Part shown: one piece after another, positions 42,564-51,394 of the stretch
Numbering within the stretch: the stretch's first letter is position 1
Layout of the letters: every line of letters starts with the position of its first letter
Origin: Armatimonas rosea
Lineage (GTDB): Bacteria; Armatimonadota; Armatimonadia; Armatimonadales; Armatimonadaceae
Reading direction: 5' to 3'
Assembly (NCBI RefSeq): GCF_014202505.1
Contig: NZ_JACHGW010000002.1
Span: 1-64,000 of the forward strand
Length of the DNA stretch: 64,000 nucleotides
Made by a program: the position numbers and the translations under genes
Notes under the pieces: model-generated
Told to the model about the DNA's origin: nothing
The model's database searches: none
The model's input: the letters and a program-made list of their open reading frames with translations, nothing else

Positions 42564-43067
42564 TCACCCGAAAACTTCTTCATAGATCGGATTGGGAAAC
42601 GGAGCGGCGTAGGGTTCGGTGCCATCGAGGCCAAACGAGAACGCCAGATACGAGAGCTGGCCGTGCTTGTAGATGACGTTCTGAAGCATGTGATACACAC
42701 AGCCCCGGACACTCCAGTCCCAGCCCGTGCGGTTGAACTGATGGCGCTTCTCGTCGAGCTTCTCGGCAGGCATCGCCTGGAGCATTTCGTCCCAGCGCGC
42801 GATCTCGGCAGCGAGCTCCGCACAGAGTGCCTGCGGGTCTTGAGGCGCTTCGGGCACGCGCGGGTGCTTGCTGGCGTCGGGCTCCTCAATGTGCTGGCGG
42901 TCACAGACAAGCCACTGCCAGGCGTGCGTGACAAGCGTGCGTGCTGTAGGCGCGGCGGGGTGGTACGTGAAGTCGAACTGCTCGGGCGTCATCTGGCGCG
43001 CCCAGTTGTGCATCTTGAGCAAGTGCCCGGTGAGATTGCTGTGTGCTCGTTCCAAATCTGCTGTCAT
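42564..43067 (-). CDS. DinB-like four-helix protein, copy 2
   Basis: A 167-aa paralogue of the downstream DinB-like protein, alike along its full length (FTYHPAAPTARTLVTHAWQWL, CDRQHIEEPDASKH, GCVYHMLQNVIYKHGQLSYL, FPNPIYEEVFG). The histidines are conserved between the two. TATCCT lies 7 bases before the ATG. Repeat B lies on both sides, which fits duplication of a gene-plus-repeat unit. Function unknown beyond the superfamily. Confidence 0.85.
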   Translation of the reverse strand: MTADLERAHSNLTGHLLKMHNWARQMTPEQFDFTYHPAAPTARTLVTHAWQWLVCDRQHIEEPDASKHPRVPEAPQDPQALCAELAAEIARWDEMLQAMPAEKLDEKRHQFNRTGWDWSVRGCVYHMLQNVIYKHGQLSYLAFSFGLDGTEPYAAPFPNPIYEEVFG

Positions 43068-43074
43068 AGCTCAC

Positions 43075-43080
43075 AGGATA
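43075..43080 (-). promoter_or_regulatory. -10 hexamer, leaderless DinB copy 2
   Basis: TATCCT on the minus strand, then GTGAGCT and ATG; 7-base gap. Confidence 0.4.
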
Positions 43081-43083
43081 CCC

Positions 43084-43182
43084 GCTCCTGAAAAAAAGAG
43101 CCTCCCGAGGACGCGCGGAGCACTGACTTCTCCGCGCGTCCCCGGGACGCTCCCTTACTTCTGCCGGGGATTTTAATCCCCG
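43084..43182. repeat. Repeat family B, copy 3
   Basis: Contains GAGGACGCGCGGAGCACTGA and the palindrome CCGGGGATTTTAATCCCCGG at its right end, which holds the TAA stop of galE. Left end truncated compared with copies 1 and 2. Confidence 0.88.
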
Positions 43183-44177
43183 GATTCAGTGTAGTAGCCC
43201 TTGGGGTGGGACTTGCGCCACTCGTAGGCGTGCTTGAGGATAGACTCGATATCGGGGTACTTGGGTGCCCAGCCCAGCTCGGCCTTGATCTTCTCGCACG
43301 ACGCGCAGAGGCGGCCCGGATCGCCGGGGCGGCGGGGGGCGGCTTCCCAGTTGATCGTCACGCCCGTGACTTTCTCCGCGGCAGCAAGGGCCTCTAGAAC
43401 CGTCGTGCCGTAGGTGTTGCCTAAGTTGTAGGCCGTGGTCTTGCCGCCGTCGCGCAGGTAGCTGAGGGCGCGGATATGGGCATCGGCGAGGTCTTCCACA
43501 TGGATAAAGTCCCGCATGCAGCTGCCATCACGGGTGTCCCAGTCCGTGCCGTAGACAAAGAACTTCTCCCGGCGTCCGAGCGCGGTGTCTAGCAGGAGCG
43601 GCAGGGCGTGCTGCTCGGGGCTGTGGTCCTCGCCGAGGCGGCCCTGGGAGTCGGCACCGGCGGCGTTGAAGTAGCGCAGGCTGACACTGGTGAGGCCGAA
43701 GGCATGCTCGTAGTCTTTTAAGATGCGCTCGAACATGAGCTTGGTCTCGCCGTAGGGGTTGGTGGTCTTCTGGGGGTGGTCCTCGGGGATGGGGAGGATC
43801 TGCGGCTCGCCAAACGTGGCGGCACTCGACGAAAAGATCAGGTTCTTGACACCATTGTCCAGCATCGCCCCGAGGAGCGCGAGGCCCTTGCCGATATTTC
43901 CCTCGTAGTACTTGCGCGGGTCGGCCACGGAGTCCGGCACCGATGCATAGGCACCAAAGTGCATCACGGCATCGACCTTGTACTGACGGATCGCCTTGCC
44001 GACGGCAGCGCTATCGCCGTAGTCCGCGTAGACAAAGGGCACGTCTAGGATCTTGGTGACCTTGCGGTGCCCGAGCTCAAAGTTATCGAGAATGACTACC
44101 TCGTGGCCACTTTCCTTAAGATACAACGTGGTGTGCGAGCCGATATAGCCAGCGCCACCTACGACGAGAATTGACAA
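43173..44177 (-). CDS. galE: UDP-glucose 4-epimerase
   Basis: A 334-aa extended SDR enzyme that interconverts UDP-glucose and UDP-galactose for surface sugars and galactose use. The NAD loop is GGAGYIGSH (residues 7-15), the catalytic region SSAATFG...NPYGETKLMFE has the Ser and the YxxxK motif, and RYFNAAGAD is typical. The start is a TTG, 8 bases after GGAGGAA, with TATACT farther upstream: a normal leadered gene. The last codons and the stop (SGD-stop) lie in repeat B. Confidence 0.95.
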   Translation of the reverse strand: MSILVVGGAGYIGSHTTLYLKESGHEVVILDNFELGHRKVTKILDVPFVYADYGDSAAVGKAIRQYKVDAVMHFGAYASVPDSVADPRKYYEGNIGKGLALLGAMLDNGVKNLIFSSSAATFGEPQILPIPEDHPQKTTNPYGETKLMFERILKDYEHAFGLTSVSLRYFNAAGADSQGRLGEDHSPEQHALPLLLDTALGRREKFFVYGTDWDTRDGSCMRDFIHVEDLADAHIRALSYLRDGGKTTAYNLGNTYGTTVLEALAAAEKVTGVTINWEAAPRRPGDPGRLCASCEKIKAELGWAPKYPDIESILKHAYEWRKSHPKGYYTESGD

Positions 44178-44216
44178 GAGAGGTTCCTCCAGTTTTTATT
44201 TAGAACATTTAGTATA

Positions 44217-45437
44217 TCAGGCCGCAAGACGCTGCCGTGCTTGTTTTTCAGCATACATCGCCCGATCTGCCGCGTCCAGTAGCGCCTCTTCACTCGTCCC
44301 ATCGCTCGGGAACAGCGCCACCCCCGCGGAGAAGCTCACCCGACGGAACCGGGGATCGTCGGCGATTGCGCTCTCGACCGCCTCGCGTAGGTGCCTGCGG
44401 GTTCGCTCCGCCTCGGCACGGTCTTGGATAGGGAGCACCAGGATAAACTCATCTCCCCCCCGCCGCGCAACCAGTGCCTCGGGGACGACACTGGCCTGCA
44501 GTGTCTTAGCCACCTGGACCAGAAGCTCATCGCCCACACCATGGCCGTAGGTATCGTTGACCTGCTTAAAGCGGTCCATATCCAGGTAGAGCAGGGCAAA
44601 GGGAGGGGCCTGAGGGCGCAGGCGTCTCGCCAGTCCTTCGCTAAGCCCGCGAGCACTTGCCAGTCCGGTCAGCACATCCAGGCTCGCCGCCTTGCGCGCC
44701 TCGATCCGGTGGACCTTCTCCCGCGCCGACACAAGAAGCGACTCCATCAGCACCAGGATAAACGGGAGCACCCCCCAGCCCCACGTGGTCCAGCACGCCA
44801 GCGCCAGTACCGCCCCGATATTCTCTAGGTGCTCAAATGTCCCCAGGGAGAAGTCTCCCAGGGATTGCCGGAGAGGCGTCCCGTGCCGGAGCCAGGCCAC
44901 CATGGACTGGAAGCACCGATTCAGGAGCTCGGCCGTCACCAGCGACGCTCCCAGGAAGGGAAGAGCGACCCGCTCGGGGTCCTGGAAGAGGAGTGTGCAG
45001 TCCTCGGGCGTGCGGAGGCGCACCCCACCGAGTGCCTGGTAGACCCAGGCCCAGACAAAGGCGAGTAAGGGGAGCAAGAACATATTGCTGGTCGAGCCAA
45101 TATAGTACGAAGGCTTGCTGTAGAACTGTCGCCAGCATAGGACACTTGCCAGGAAGTTGGTAAGAAAGCTCGTACAGACCGCCGCCTCGGCCCCGTGACG
45201 TAGGATCAGCAGCAGCAGCACCGACTCGCCGGGGACATGGGCGAGGATCACGTTGCCCTTGCTATCTTTGATCAGCGGAACCTGGCGCTGGCGCACGACG
45301 GTGGCGATCAGACTGAAAAAGACAATCTCGGTCCAAGGGAGCTTGCTGGCGTGGCCTAGGGCATGCACAAAGACAGCAAGCCCCAGTATTAGCACGCTGA
45401 GCCGCAACCCTGAGTCTCTCTGCCAGATCTCTGCCAT
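44217..45437 (-). CDS. Membrane-bound diguanylate cyclase
   Basis: A 406-aa protein with six to eight N-terminal membrane spans (to about residue 235) and a C-terminal GGDEF domain making cyclic di-GMP. The active site GGDEF is at residues 327-331 (ARRGGDEFILVLP), and the DVLTGLASARGL and LDMDRFKQVNDTYGHGVGDELL motifs are complete. The allosteric I-site RxxD is absent at the expected place (VPEALVARR). The membrane part resembles uncharacterised sensor regions. Single gene. Confidence 0.92.
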   Translation of the reverse strand: MAEIWQRDSGLRLSVLILGLAVFVHALGHASKLPWTEIVFFSLIATVVRQRQVPLIKDSKGNVILAHVPGESVLLLLILRHGAEAAVCTSFLTNFLASVLCWRQFYSKPSYYIGSTSNMFLLPLLAFVWAWVYQALGGVRLRTPEDCTLLFQDPERVALPFLGASLVTAELLNRCFQSMVAWLRHGTPLRQSLGDFSLGTFEHLENIGAVLALACWTTWGWGVLPFILVLMESLLVSAREKVHRIEARKAASLDVLTGLASARGLSEGLARRLRPQAPPFALLYLDMDRFKQVNDTYGHGVGDELLVQVAKTLQASVVPEALVARRGGDEFILVLPIQDRAEAERTRRHLREAVESAIADDPRFRRVSFSAGVALFPSDGTSEEALLDAADRAMYAEKQARQRLAA

Positions 45438-45483
45438 ATAGAGTTATTGTTGGCGAGACGTCGGAAGACTTTATAGGAAATTC

Positions 45484-47277
45484 TTAACGGTAGACCGGTT
45501 TCCAGTCCCGGCCACGCCCGTACTCATAGAGATCTTTCATGTACTGCCCGAGGCCCGGCGACGTGCTGGCAGGCTGTGGTTTGTAGACCCAGGAGGCACT
45601 CGATGGAGCGGTGTAGACATGCCCCGAGGGCCTCCCTGGGCTGTTGGGGTTGCCCTGCTTCTTCCACTCCTCCTGGCGCTTCTTGAACGCTGCGGCATCG
45701 AGCTCGGCCTGCTTCTTCCGGGCTTCTTCGACCGCGCGAAGGCTCGCTGCACGCTGCCGAAGCTCGGCGGCGAACTGGGGGTCACGGACACTTTTCGAGT
45801 AGCCCTCGACGACCTCCGCCGTGATGGCGTAGCGCTCTCCAAAGGCACTCTGCCCGCCGGAGAGGATGTAGCGTATCTGCCAGTCTACCGGGAGCTTGTT
45901 GATATCGTCTTGGTAGTCCTGGTAGAGGCGTAGATCGATATCCATACGAATGTGGCGCAGTGTCTCGGCGATCCTTTGGAGCTCGGCGGGCGACTCCGAG
46001 CCTTGGCCGGGCTTGTAGCCGTGCGCGATGAGCAAGGCGGTATTGTCCTTGCTTCGCTGCTCCCAGTACCGACGTGCCTCCTCCAGCTCTCTCTGACGTG
46101 CCTCCTCTCTGGGTTTGACGATCTTCTCCTGATAGAACGGAGGCAAGCGCCGCAGGGCTTCGTCGCGCGAGGGAGCAGACTCGGGAAGCATGGGCTCATG
46201 GAGCGGAAGCCCTGCATCACGCTGTTGCCACCGTGCTAGCCGATAGACCATCCAAGTACCATCAAGGAGCTCCCCGACCATGCACTCAGGATAAGGCGCG
46301 GGGAGGTTGTGCATAGAGCGCCAGACAGGCCCGGTCTCTCGTTTCAGATCCTCCGAGACCCAGCCATAGGCCACGCTTCCTTCGAGGTCGTATTCTTTGA
46401 GCCAGCCACCTACCAAGACGGTTCGGGCACCAATAAAGGGGCTATCGGCCGTACCAGGAGGAGGAAAGGCAATGCTGGGGTAGTAGCCACGGACTTTCAG
46501 CGCATCTGTGGGGAGCTGTCCTTGGTCGTTTATGGGAAGAAAGAGGTTCTTTCCCTTATCTACAGGAACCGTCAGGATGGGATACTCACTCCAGCCGCCG
46601 TCGGTCCGGGTCTTCGTGTAGATAAACTGCTTGACCTCGGGGAGCAGGGGGGAGACGAGCTGGCCCTTGCCGTCTATCATGGCCAGGACGGGGATTCCAC
46701 TGGGGTCACGTAGCTCCACGCTGTAGACGGTGCCATAGTGACGGGGGGGGGTCAGGGCGTTATGCAGGGTGACAATCACCTCACCGTCGCTATCGAACCA
46801 GTCCATCGCGGACTCCTTCTGGATACCGCAGCAGGTCGAGCCTATCGAAATCGTCGTGTAGTTGGTTGCGACGGGCTTGCCGAGCTTGAGGTCCTTGCCC
46901 TTACGTGTGAGGGGAATCTCCCAGATGGTTTTATCCACCTCTTTCCCAAAGAGCCGCCCAAAGAGCCGTCTGCCCCCGACCACCCAGAGGTCCTGCCACT
47001 CGTCTTTGAGGAGGACGTTCTTGCCGACTGCGTAGCCCTGCTTCAGTCCGCGAAACCAGGTCCACTTGTCCGCGGGGGACTGCTTCCAGGTCACGGTGCA
47101 GAGCACCCCCAGGATCGGCAGCATTGCCCAGCGCGTCGTATCGTGCTTCTCGCCGGTCGGATCGTTCTCAAAGCCTCCGAAGGATCGGTGGGGTGTCGCC
47201 TGCCCCTGCGCCAGAGCGGGGCTCTGAAGTAGTCCAAAAGCGGCAAGCTGCAGCGCCTGCCGACGGCTGAGTGTCAT
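45484..47277 (-). CDS. Secreted hypothetical protein
   Basis: A 597-aa protein with a short Tat-like or Sec leader (SRRQALQLAAFGLLQSPALAQG). The middle part (about 90-350) is beta-rich, with repeated segments such as VGGRRLFGRLFG and YTKTRTDGGWSEYP. The C-terminal part (about 375-560) is strongly charged and helical (EEARQRELEEARRYWEQRSK), probably coiled coil. AGGAGG lies before the ATG. No family recognised. It stands alone between the cyclase and PepC genes. Confidence 0.7.
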   Translation of the reverse strand: MTLSRRQALQLAAFGLLQSPALAQGQATPHRSFGGFENDPTGEKHDTTRWAMLPILGVLCTVTWKQSPADKWTWFRGLKQGYAVGKNVLLKDEWQDLWVVGGRRLFGRLFGKEVDKTIWEIPLTRKGKDLKLGKPVATNYTTISIGSTCCGIQKESAMDWFDSDGEVIVTLHNALTPPRHYGTVYSVELRDPSGIPVLAMIDGKGQLVSPLLPEVKQFIYTKTRTDGGWSEYPILTVPVDKGKNLFLPINDQGQLPTDALKVRGYYPSIAFPPPGTADSPFIGARTVLVGGWLKEYDLEGSVAYGWVSEDLKRETGPVWRSMHNLPAPYPECMVGELLDGTWMVYRLARWQQRDAGLPLHEPMLPESAPSRDEALRRLPPFYQEKIVKPREEARQRELEEARRYWEQRSKDNTALLIAHGYKPGQGSESPAELQRIAETLRHIRMDIDLRLYQDYQDDINKLPVDWQIRYILSGGQSAFGERYAITAEVVEGYSKSVRDPQFAAELRQRAASLRAVEEARKKQAELDAAAFKKRQEEWKKQGNPNSPGRPSGHVYTAPSSASWVYKPQPASTSPGLGQYMKDLYEYGRGRDWKPVYR

Positions 47278-47345
47278 GGTGGTTTTCCTCCTGTTGCCTA
47301 GGGTAGCGTCTTTGCGTTACGCCAGCGTTACAGGAGGATTTTAAC

Positions 47346-48689
47346 CTAAACCGAGGCCGCGAGCGAGCCCATGGGGTCCCAGGGGTTGAGGGGGACAAGG
47401 GGGCCATCGAGGAGCGCGAGGAGCTCTTTGGGGAGGTACTTCTTCTCCACCGCCACCTCGTACATGTACTCATCGAACCAGGCATCGGTCATGGCCATGA
47501 AGCCCTTGTCGCCGCCCTGCTCGCCCCAGGAGTTCTCGACCCGCCACTTGCGCGGTGCGCCGCTGTCGTCGATATCCACGCCGGTGAGCACCATCGCGTG
47601 GGTCATCAGACTCTGGCCATAGTCGAGGCGCGCGGCCTTGTCCAGCTCCAGGCTCGTGCCGTAGAGCGGCTCGTACTCAAAGAGCTCCAGGTCCATCAGG
47701 CCCAGATCGCGGTCCATCTGCTTGCCCACATCACAGCCAAACCAGACCGACTTGCCGTCCTGGATCATCGCCTGAGTCGCGGCCTTGAGGGCGGGCATCT
47801 CGACATTCAGGTACTGGATCGGCTGCCCCCCGACCACATTGCCGAGATACGCGATCGTGTAGAGCGTGTTGTAAGACTTGGTGGCCTGCGGGCAGTGGAT
47901 CAGGCAGACCAGCTCATCGAGGTCCAGCTTCACGTATTTTTTGAGGAACTGCTGCGGGGTCAAGGTGCCGTCGCGGTGGAACTTCTTGTCCTTATCGCGC
48001 CACTGCCAGAGAAACTCGGTGGGGGGCTCCCCGAGATGTGTCGCCAGCATGCGGTAGAGCACGGGCACAAGGGCGTCTTTTTGTACCCGAAGCTCCGTGA
48101 GGCTAGCGCCTGCCGCATGGGCGGCGCGGAGCTCACTTGCGGCCTGGCGCAGCTTGAGAGTCATCAGCGCGTTCATGTCGGCGGAGCGCGACGAGCTCTC
48201 GGTCTCGGGCATGGCCTCTTTGGGGACGACCCCGTACTTTTTCACCAGCGCGGCGAACATGTCCCACTGGCCGCCGTCTTGGAGCGGGCTGGCGCAGAGC
48301 CAGTCCAGTAGGCGGCTCCCCACGGGCTCATCGAGCGTAGCGAGAATATTTTCTAGGAAGTAGTTTGCCTTCTCCAGCTTGTCCCAGAACATCAGGTAGT
48401 TTTGGGAGAGCTCGAACTCCTCCACCTTCAGCTTCTCGGCGATCTGCGTGCGGAAGAGGTTCAGGCCCGCAAAGAGCCAGCAGCGCCCCGAGGCGTTCTG
48501 CGCAGTGGCCTTACCGGCCTTGACCGTGTGAGAGTAGGTGTGGGTGTGGCGCGTGACCGCATCCCGGTTGAGCGCGATCCCCTTGATGGGAGTCTTGGCG
48601 ATTGCATTGCGGGCGATCCGCGCCACCGGGTCTGCGGCAAAGGTGGCGCGGCAGGAGGCCAGCACCTCGTCGTTGAGGGAAGTCTGCAT
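47346..48689 (-). CDS. pepC: Aminopeptidase C / bleomycin hydrolase
   Basis: A 447-aa cytosolic papain-like C1B peptidase, usually hexameric, that trims peptides from the N-terminus. The catalytic Cys70 is in NASGRCWLFAGLNLFR, the histidine in MTHAMVLTGVDID and the asparagine in WRVENSWGEQGG, all present. The length fits the family. It lies 13 bp downstream of the jag gene and may be read from the rpmH-jag transcript. There is no signal peptide. Confidence 0.95.
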   Translation of the reverse strand: MQTSLNDEVLASCRATFAADPVARIARNAIAKTPIKGIALNRDAVTRHTHTYSHTVKAGKATAQNASGRCWLFAGLNLFRTQIAEKLKVEEFELSQNYLMFWDKLEKANYFLENILATLDEPVGSRLLDWLCASPLQDGGQWDMFAALVKKYGVVPKEAMPETESSSRSADMNALMTLKLRQAASELRAAHAAGASLTELRVQKDALVPVLYRMLATHLGEPPTEFLWQWRDKDKKFHRDGTLTPQQFLKKYVKLDLDELVCLIHCPQATKSYNTLYTIAYLGNVVGGQPIQYLNVEMPALKAATQAMIQDGKSVWFGCDVGKQMDRDLGLMDLELFEYEPLYGTSLELDKAARLDYGQSLMTHAMVLTGVDIDDSGAPRKWRVENSWGEQGGDKGFMAMTDAWFDEYMYEVAVEKKYLPKELLALLDGPLVPLNPWDPMGSLAASV

Positions 48690-48702
48690 CTTGTGGGTAC
48701 TC

Positions 48703-49158
48703 TTACTGCTGCGGGGCGATCACGATATAGCGATCCGGCTCTTCGCCCTCGGAGTAGGTCTGGATATCGGTGCGCCCGGTGAGTGCTTGGTGGACAATGC
48801 GGCGCTCCAGGGGAGGCAACGGGTCCAAGACAGCCTCTTGACCGGTCGAGGCTACCTGATCGGCGAGCTCGTTGGCCATGTCGGTGAGCATCTTCTCTCG
48901 GCGCAGGCGGTAGCCATCGGCATCGAAGGTCACCCGCAGGCGTCCACGACCCTGGCCTACAATCGCATTGATCGCCACGAGCTGGAGGGCATCCAGAACC
49001 TGGCCACCCCGCCCAATTAAGAAGCGTGCATCGTCGCCGTGAAAGCCGATCAGCACCCCTTCGGGCTCATCTCGGTCCACTTGCGCGGAGAGATCCAGCC
49101 CCGTCGTTGCCGCAAACTCCTGTGCGAAGGTCAGCACCTGCGCCTTGATATCCTCCAT
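48703..49158 (-). CDS. jag: RNA-binding protein Jag/KhpB
   Basis: A 151-aa protein with a KH domain (about 40-90, ARFLIGRGGQVLDALQLVAI) and an R3H domain (about 95-150, RREKMLTDMANELADQ and LPPLERRIVHQAL). KhpB/Jag proteins bind RNA and affect cell envelope growth. The N-terminal Jag domain of longer homologues is missing here. It lies directly after yidC in the conserved rpmH-rnpA-yidD-yidC-jag order. Confidence 0.93.
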   Translation of the reverse strand: MEDIKAQVLTFAQEFAATTGLDLSAQVDRDEPEGVLIGFHGDDARFLIGRGGQVLDALQLVAINAIVGQGRGRLRVTFDADGYRLRREKMLTDMANELADQVASTGQEAVLDPLPPLERRIVHQALTGRTDIQTYSEGEEPDRYIVIAPQQ

Positions 49159-49167
49159 TGTCTACTC

Positions 49168-50406
49168 CTATTTCTTCTTCTGATTTTTTGGCGAGATCAG
49201 CTTCTGGTTGGCTTTGAGATCCCCACCAGACGGGGCATTATCCCCTACCGAGGTTTTTGTTGCCAGTAGTACCGGGCTACTGTCATCGCCCTTGTTCATC
49301 CGGTTCATCAGCCACTGGCGTAGCATCCCCAGGAGGGTGGAGACAAAGTAGTACAGCACGAACGCCGACGATACCTGGCTCTGGAGCATGAACAGGAAGT
49401 AGGTCACGGGCATGAAGGTCGTCATGGCCTTCTGGACCTCGGCCTGTGTGGGGTCGGTCGGGGCGGGCAGGAGCTTGGACTGGAGGAACTGCGCGAGGGC
49501 GTAGAAGAACAGCAGCAGGATATCCAGCTCGCCGAGGTGGTGGGCCAGTGCGCCGGTCAGGGGGTAGGGCCACTTGAGGCTCGCGGCCCCCACCGCCTCG
49601 TTGATCCAGAGGAAGTGGGCGTGGGTAAAGTGGAACTGGTAGCCCTGGATCAGCTGGAACATCGAGAAGAAGATCAGCATCTGGGGGATCATCATCCCAC
49701 AGCCTTGCATGGGGTTGATCCCGTGCTGCTTGTTGAACTCGCCCATCTTCTGCTGCATCAGCATGGGGTCGTCTTTGTAGCGCTCCTGGATCTTCTTGAT
49801 CTCGGGCTGGTACTTGGCAAGCTCCTTGAAGGCCTTGTACTGCTTGAGCTGAAGCGGCCACATGATCACCGCGACAAAGATCGCGATCACAAACAGAGCG
49901 ATGACCGGCGAGACCTCAGGGTTGCCGCCACAGAGGGTGACTAGCCCATCCATGATCTTGTAGGGAATGCCCTTGGAGTTGACCTCGTCCATCTTCTGAG
50001 AGAGCTCGTGCATCTTATTGATGACGGCGGTCTTCTCCGGGAGATCGGAGTTGATGATGCGGCGGGAGATCTGCTTGAGCTGTACCCAGGCGTTGTAGTT
50101 GTTGTTGAGCTTGTTGGCGGTCAGGTCGGCGGCGACCACGGCGGCCTTCATTCCCTCGGCCTGGGGGATGAACTTATTGGCGACCGCGGTGTAGAACCCG
50201 GCGGCTTCCTGCCAGAGTGCCTCGGTCTTGGTGGACTTGGCGACCTCGGCATCCTGAGCGACCTTCACCTTGGCCTCCGCCGCCGCAATGGCTGCGGTGG
50301 GGGTATCGGGGACACTGTAGTTCGGGCCACAGCCGGCTCCAAAGAGGAGGGCGAGCAGGAGCAAGAGTGAGGCCACAGAGGCGCGGATGCGTGGAGTAAG
50401 GGTCAC
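49168..50406 (-). CDS. yidC: Membrane protein insertase YidC
   Basis: A 412-aa Oxa1-family insertase for membrane proteins. The N-terminus is a lipoprotein-like signal (LLALLFGAGCGPNYS), followed by a helical region, then the conserved five-span core (IMWPLQLKQYKAFKELAKYQPEIKKIQERYK; GMMIPQMLIFFSMFQLIQGY). The start is GTG at 50406 with AAGAAGG about 9 bases upstream; longer starts read into the yidD gene. It lies 7 bp after yidD. Confidence 0.94.
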   Translation of the reverse strand: MTLTPRIRASVASLLLLLALLFGAGCGPNYSVPDTPTAAIAAAEAKVKVAQDAEVAKSTKTEALWQEAAGFYTAVANKFIPQAEGMKAAVVAADLTANKLNNNYNAWVQLKQISRRIINSDLPEKTAVINKMHELSQKMDEVNSKGIPYKIMDGLVTLCGGNPEVSPVIALFVIAIFVAVIMWPLQLKQYKAFKELAKYQPEIKKIQERYKDDPMLMQQKMGEFNKQHGINPMQGCGMMIPQMLIFFSMFQLIQGYQFHFTHAHFLWINEAVGAASLKWPYPLTGALAHHLGELDILLLFFYALAQFLQSKLLPAPTDPTQAEVQKAMTTFMPVTYFLFMLQSQVSSAFVLYYFVSTLLGMLRQWLMNRMNKGDDSSPVLLATKTSVGDNAPSGGDLKANQKLISPKNQKKK

Positions 50407-50413
50407 GTGAGTC

Positions 50414-50737
50414 TTATCCTTCTTGGGTGCCGGGGACTTTGGGAGTGCCGGGGGCTTTTGCCCGACCAGGGACAGGATCGTGGCCGCCGGGGTGAAACGG
50501 ATGGCAGCGACAGATCCGTCGCAGCCCGAGCCAGCCCCCCTGCAGTGGGCCGTATGCCTGGATTGCCTGAGCGGTGTACTCGGAGCAGGAGGGGGTGAAG
50601 CGACAGGTCGGGGGAGTGTAGCGGGAGACGCGCTGGTAGCCACGGATGAGGGCGATGAGCAGTGCGCCCACCCCCTGTCCGATCTGTCGGGCGATCGTTC
50701 TGAGATCGCGGGACCTCTGTCTTTGTCGTGTCTTCAT
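50414..50737 (-). CDS. yidD: Membrane protein insertion efficiency factor YidD
   Basis: A 107-aa membrane-associated helper of YidC. The core motif [19 protein letters not shown] with its three cysteines and the [17 protein letters not shown] end are characteristic. The Pro/Gly-rich C-terminal tail is longer than minimal. It overlaps the rnpA end by 4 bp and precedes yidC in the conserved order. Confidence 0.95.
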   Translation of the reverse strand: MKTRQRQRSRDLRTIARQIGQGVGALLIALIRGYQRVSRYTPPTCRFTPSCSEYTAQAIQAYGPLQGGWLGLRRICRCHPFHPGGHDPVPGRAKAPGTPKVPGTQEG

Positions 50738-51105
50738 CGCTCCCCACCGTCGTTTGTGTCTCCTGCCGTCTTCAAGACCCCGGCTTGCTGGAAAAGTTGC
50801 ACCACGGTGGCGCGCAGACCGGCAAAATCCAGTGTGAGCGCTGGGGCGCGCACGACAACCACAAGATCGACGTGCTCCAGCTCGGGGAGAAGTGGCAGGC
50901 TGAGTGCCCGAAGGCGGCGCTTGACCAGGTTACGGTCGTGCGCCTTTCCCGCCACTTTCTTTGATACGACAAAACCCAGCCGCGGCGTTCCCTGACTCCT
51001 ACGACCCACATAGAGCGTCAGTGCCGGGCTGTCCACCCGGCGCTTGCGCTGATAGGTCGCCTGAAAGTCCCGGTGACGGACAAGCCGTTGGGGGCGCGGC
51101 AGCAT
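50734..51105 (-). CDS. rnpA: Ribonuclease P protein component
   Basis: A 123-aa protein subunit of RNase P, which helps the RNA subunit cut tRNA precursors. [17 protein letters not shown] at the start and the RNR-like motif [13 protein letters not shown] (about 58-70) are typical. It lies between rpmH and yidD, as in most bacteria. The acidic C-terminus ends in an overlap with yidD. Confidence 0.95.
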   Translation of the reverse strand: MLPRPQRLVRHRDFQATYQRKRRVDSPALTLYVGRRSQGTPRLGFVVSKKVAGKAHDRNLVKRRLRALSLPLLPELEHVDLVVVVRAPALTLDFAGLRATVVQLFQQAGVLKTAGDTNDGGER

Positions 51106-51137
51106 GTTTTAAGGACGACGAGAGCGTCTCGTGCTAA

Positions 51138-51287
51138 CTAGTGCTTGTGGGCAAAGACCGTCAGGGCATGACGGCCCTGCTGGCGGCGGTTGCTCAGGAC
51201 ACGGCGACCCGTGGGGGTCTGCATACGGGCACGGAACCCATGGACGCGCAGGCGGCGTCGGTTCTTAGGCTGGAAGGTTCGCTTCAT
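51138..51287 (-). CDS. rpmH: 50S ribosomal protein L34
   Basis: A 49-aa basic ribosomal protein: [38 protein letters not shown] and a short tail, the full L34 pattern. It opens the rpmH-rnpA-yidD-yidC-jag cluster. The region upstream holds a terminator for the preceding gene and not dnaA, which often lies there. Confidence 0.97.
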   Translation of the reverse strand: MKRTFQPKNRRRLRVHGFRARMQTPTGRRVLSNRRQQGRHALTVFAHKH

Positions 51288-51321
51288 TTTTCTCTACTCG
51301 CTCCGAAATTTTTAGACGGCG

Positions 51322-51349
51322 TAAAAACGGCGCGGATCGCTCCGCGCCG
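51322..51349 (-). terminator. Terminator after dgoD-like gene
   Basis: CGGCGCGGA and TCCGCGCCG (51328-51349) around TCGC, followed on the minus strand by GTTTTTAC. It separates the dgoD-like gene from rpmH. Confidence 0.85.
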
Positions 51350-51394
51350 CACACAGACGGTCACTCTACCACAATTTGCCCTCGGGCGCAAATG

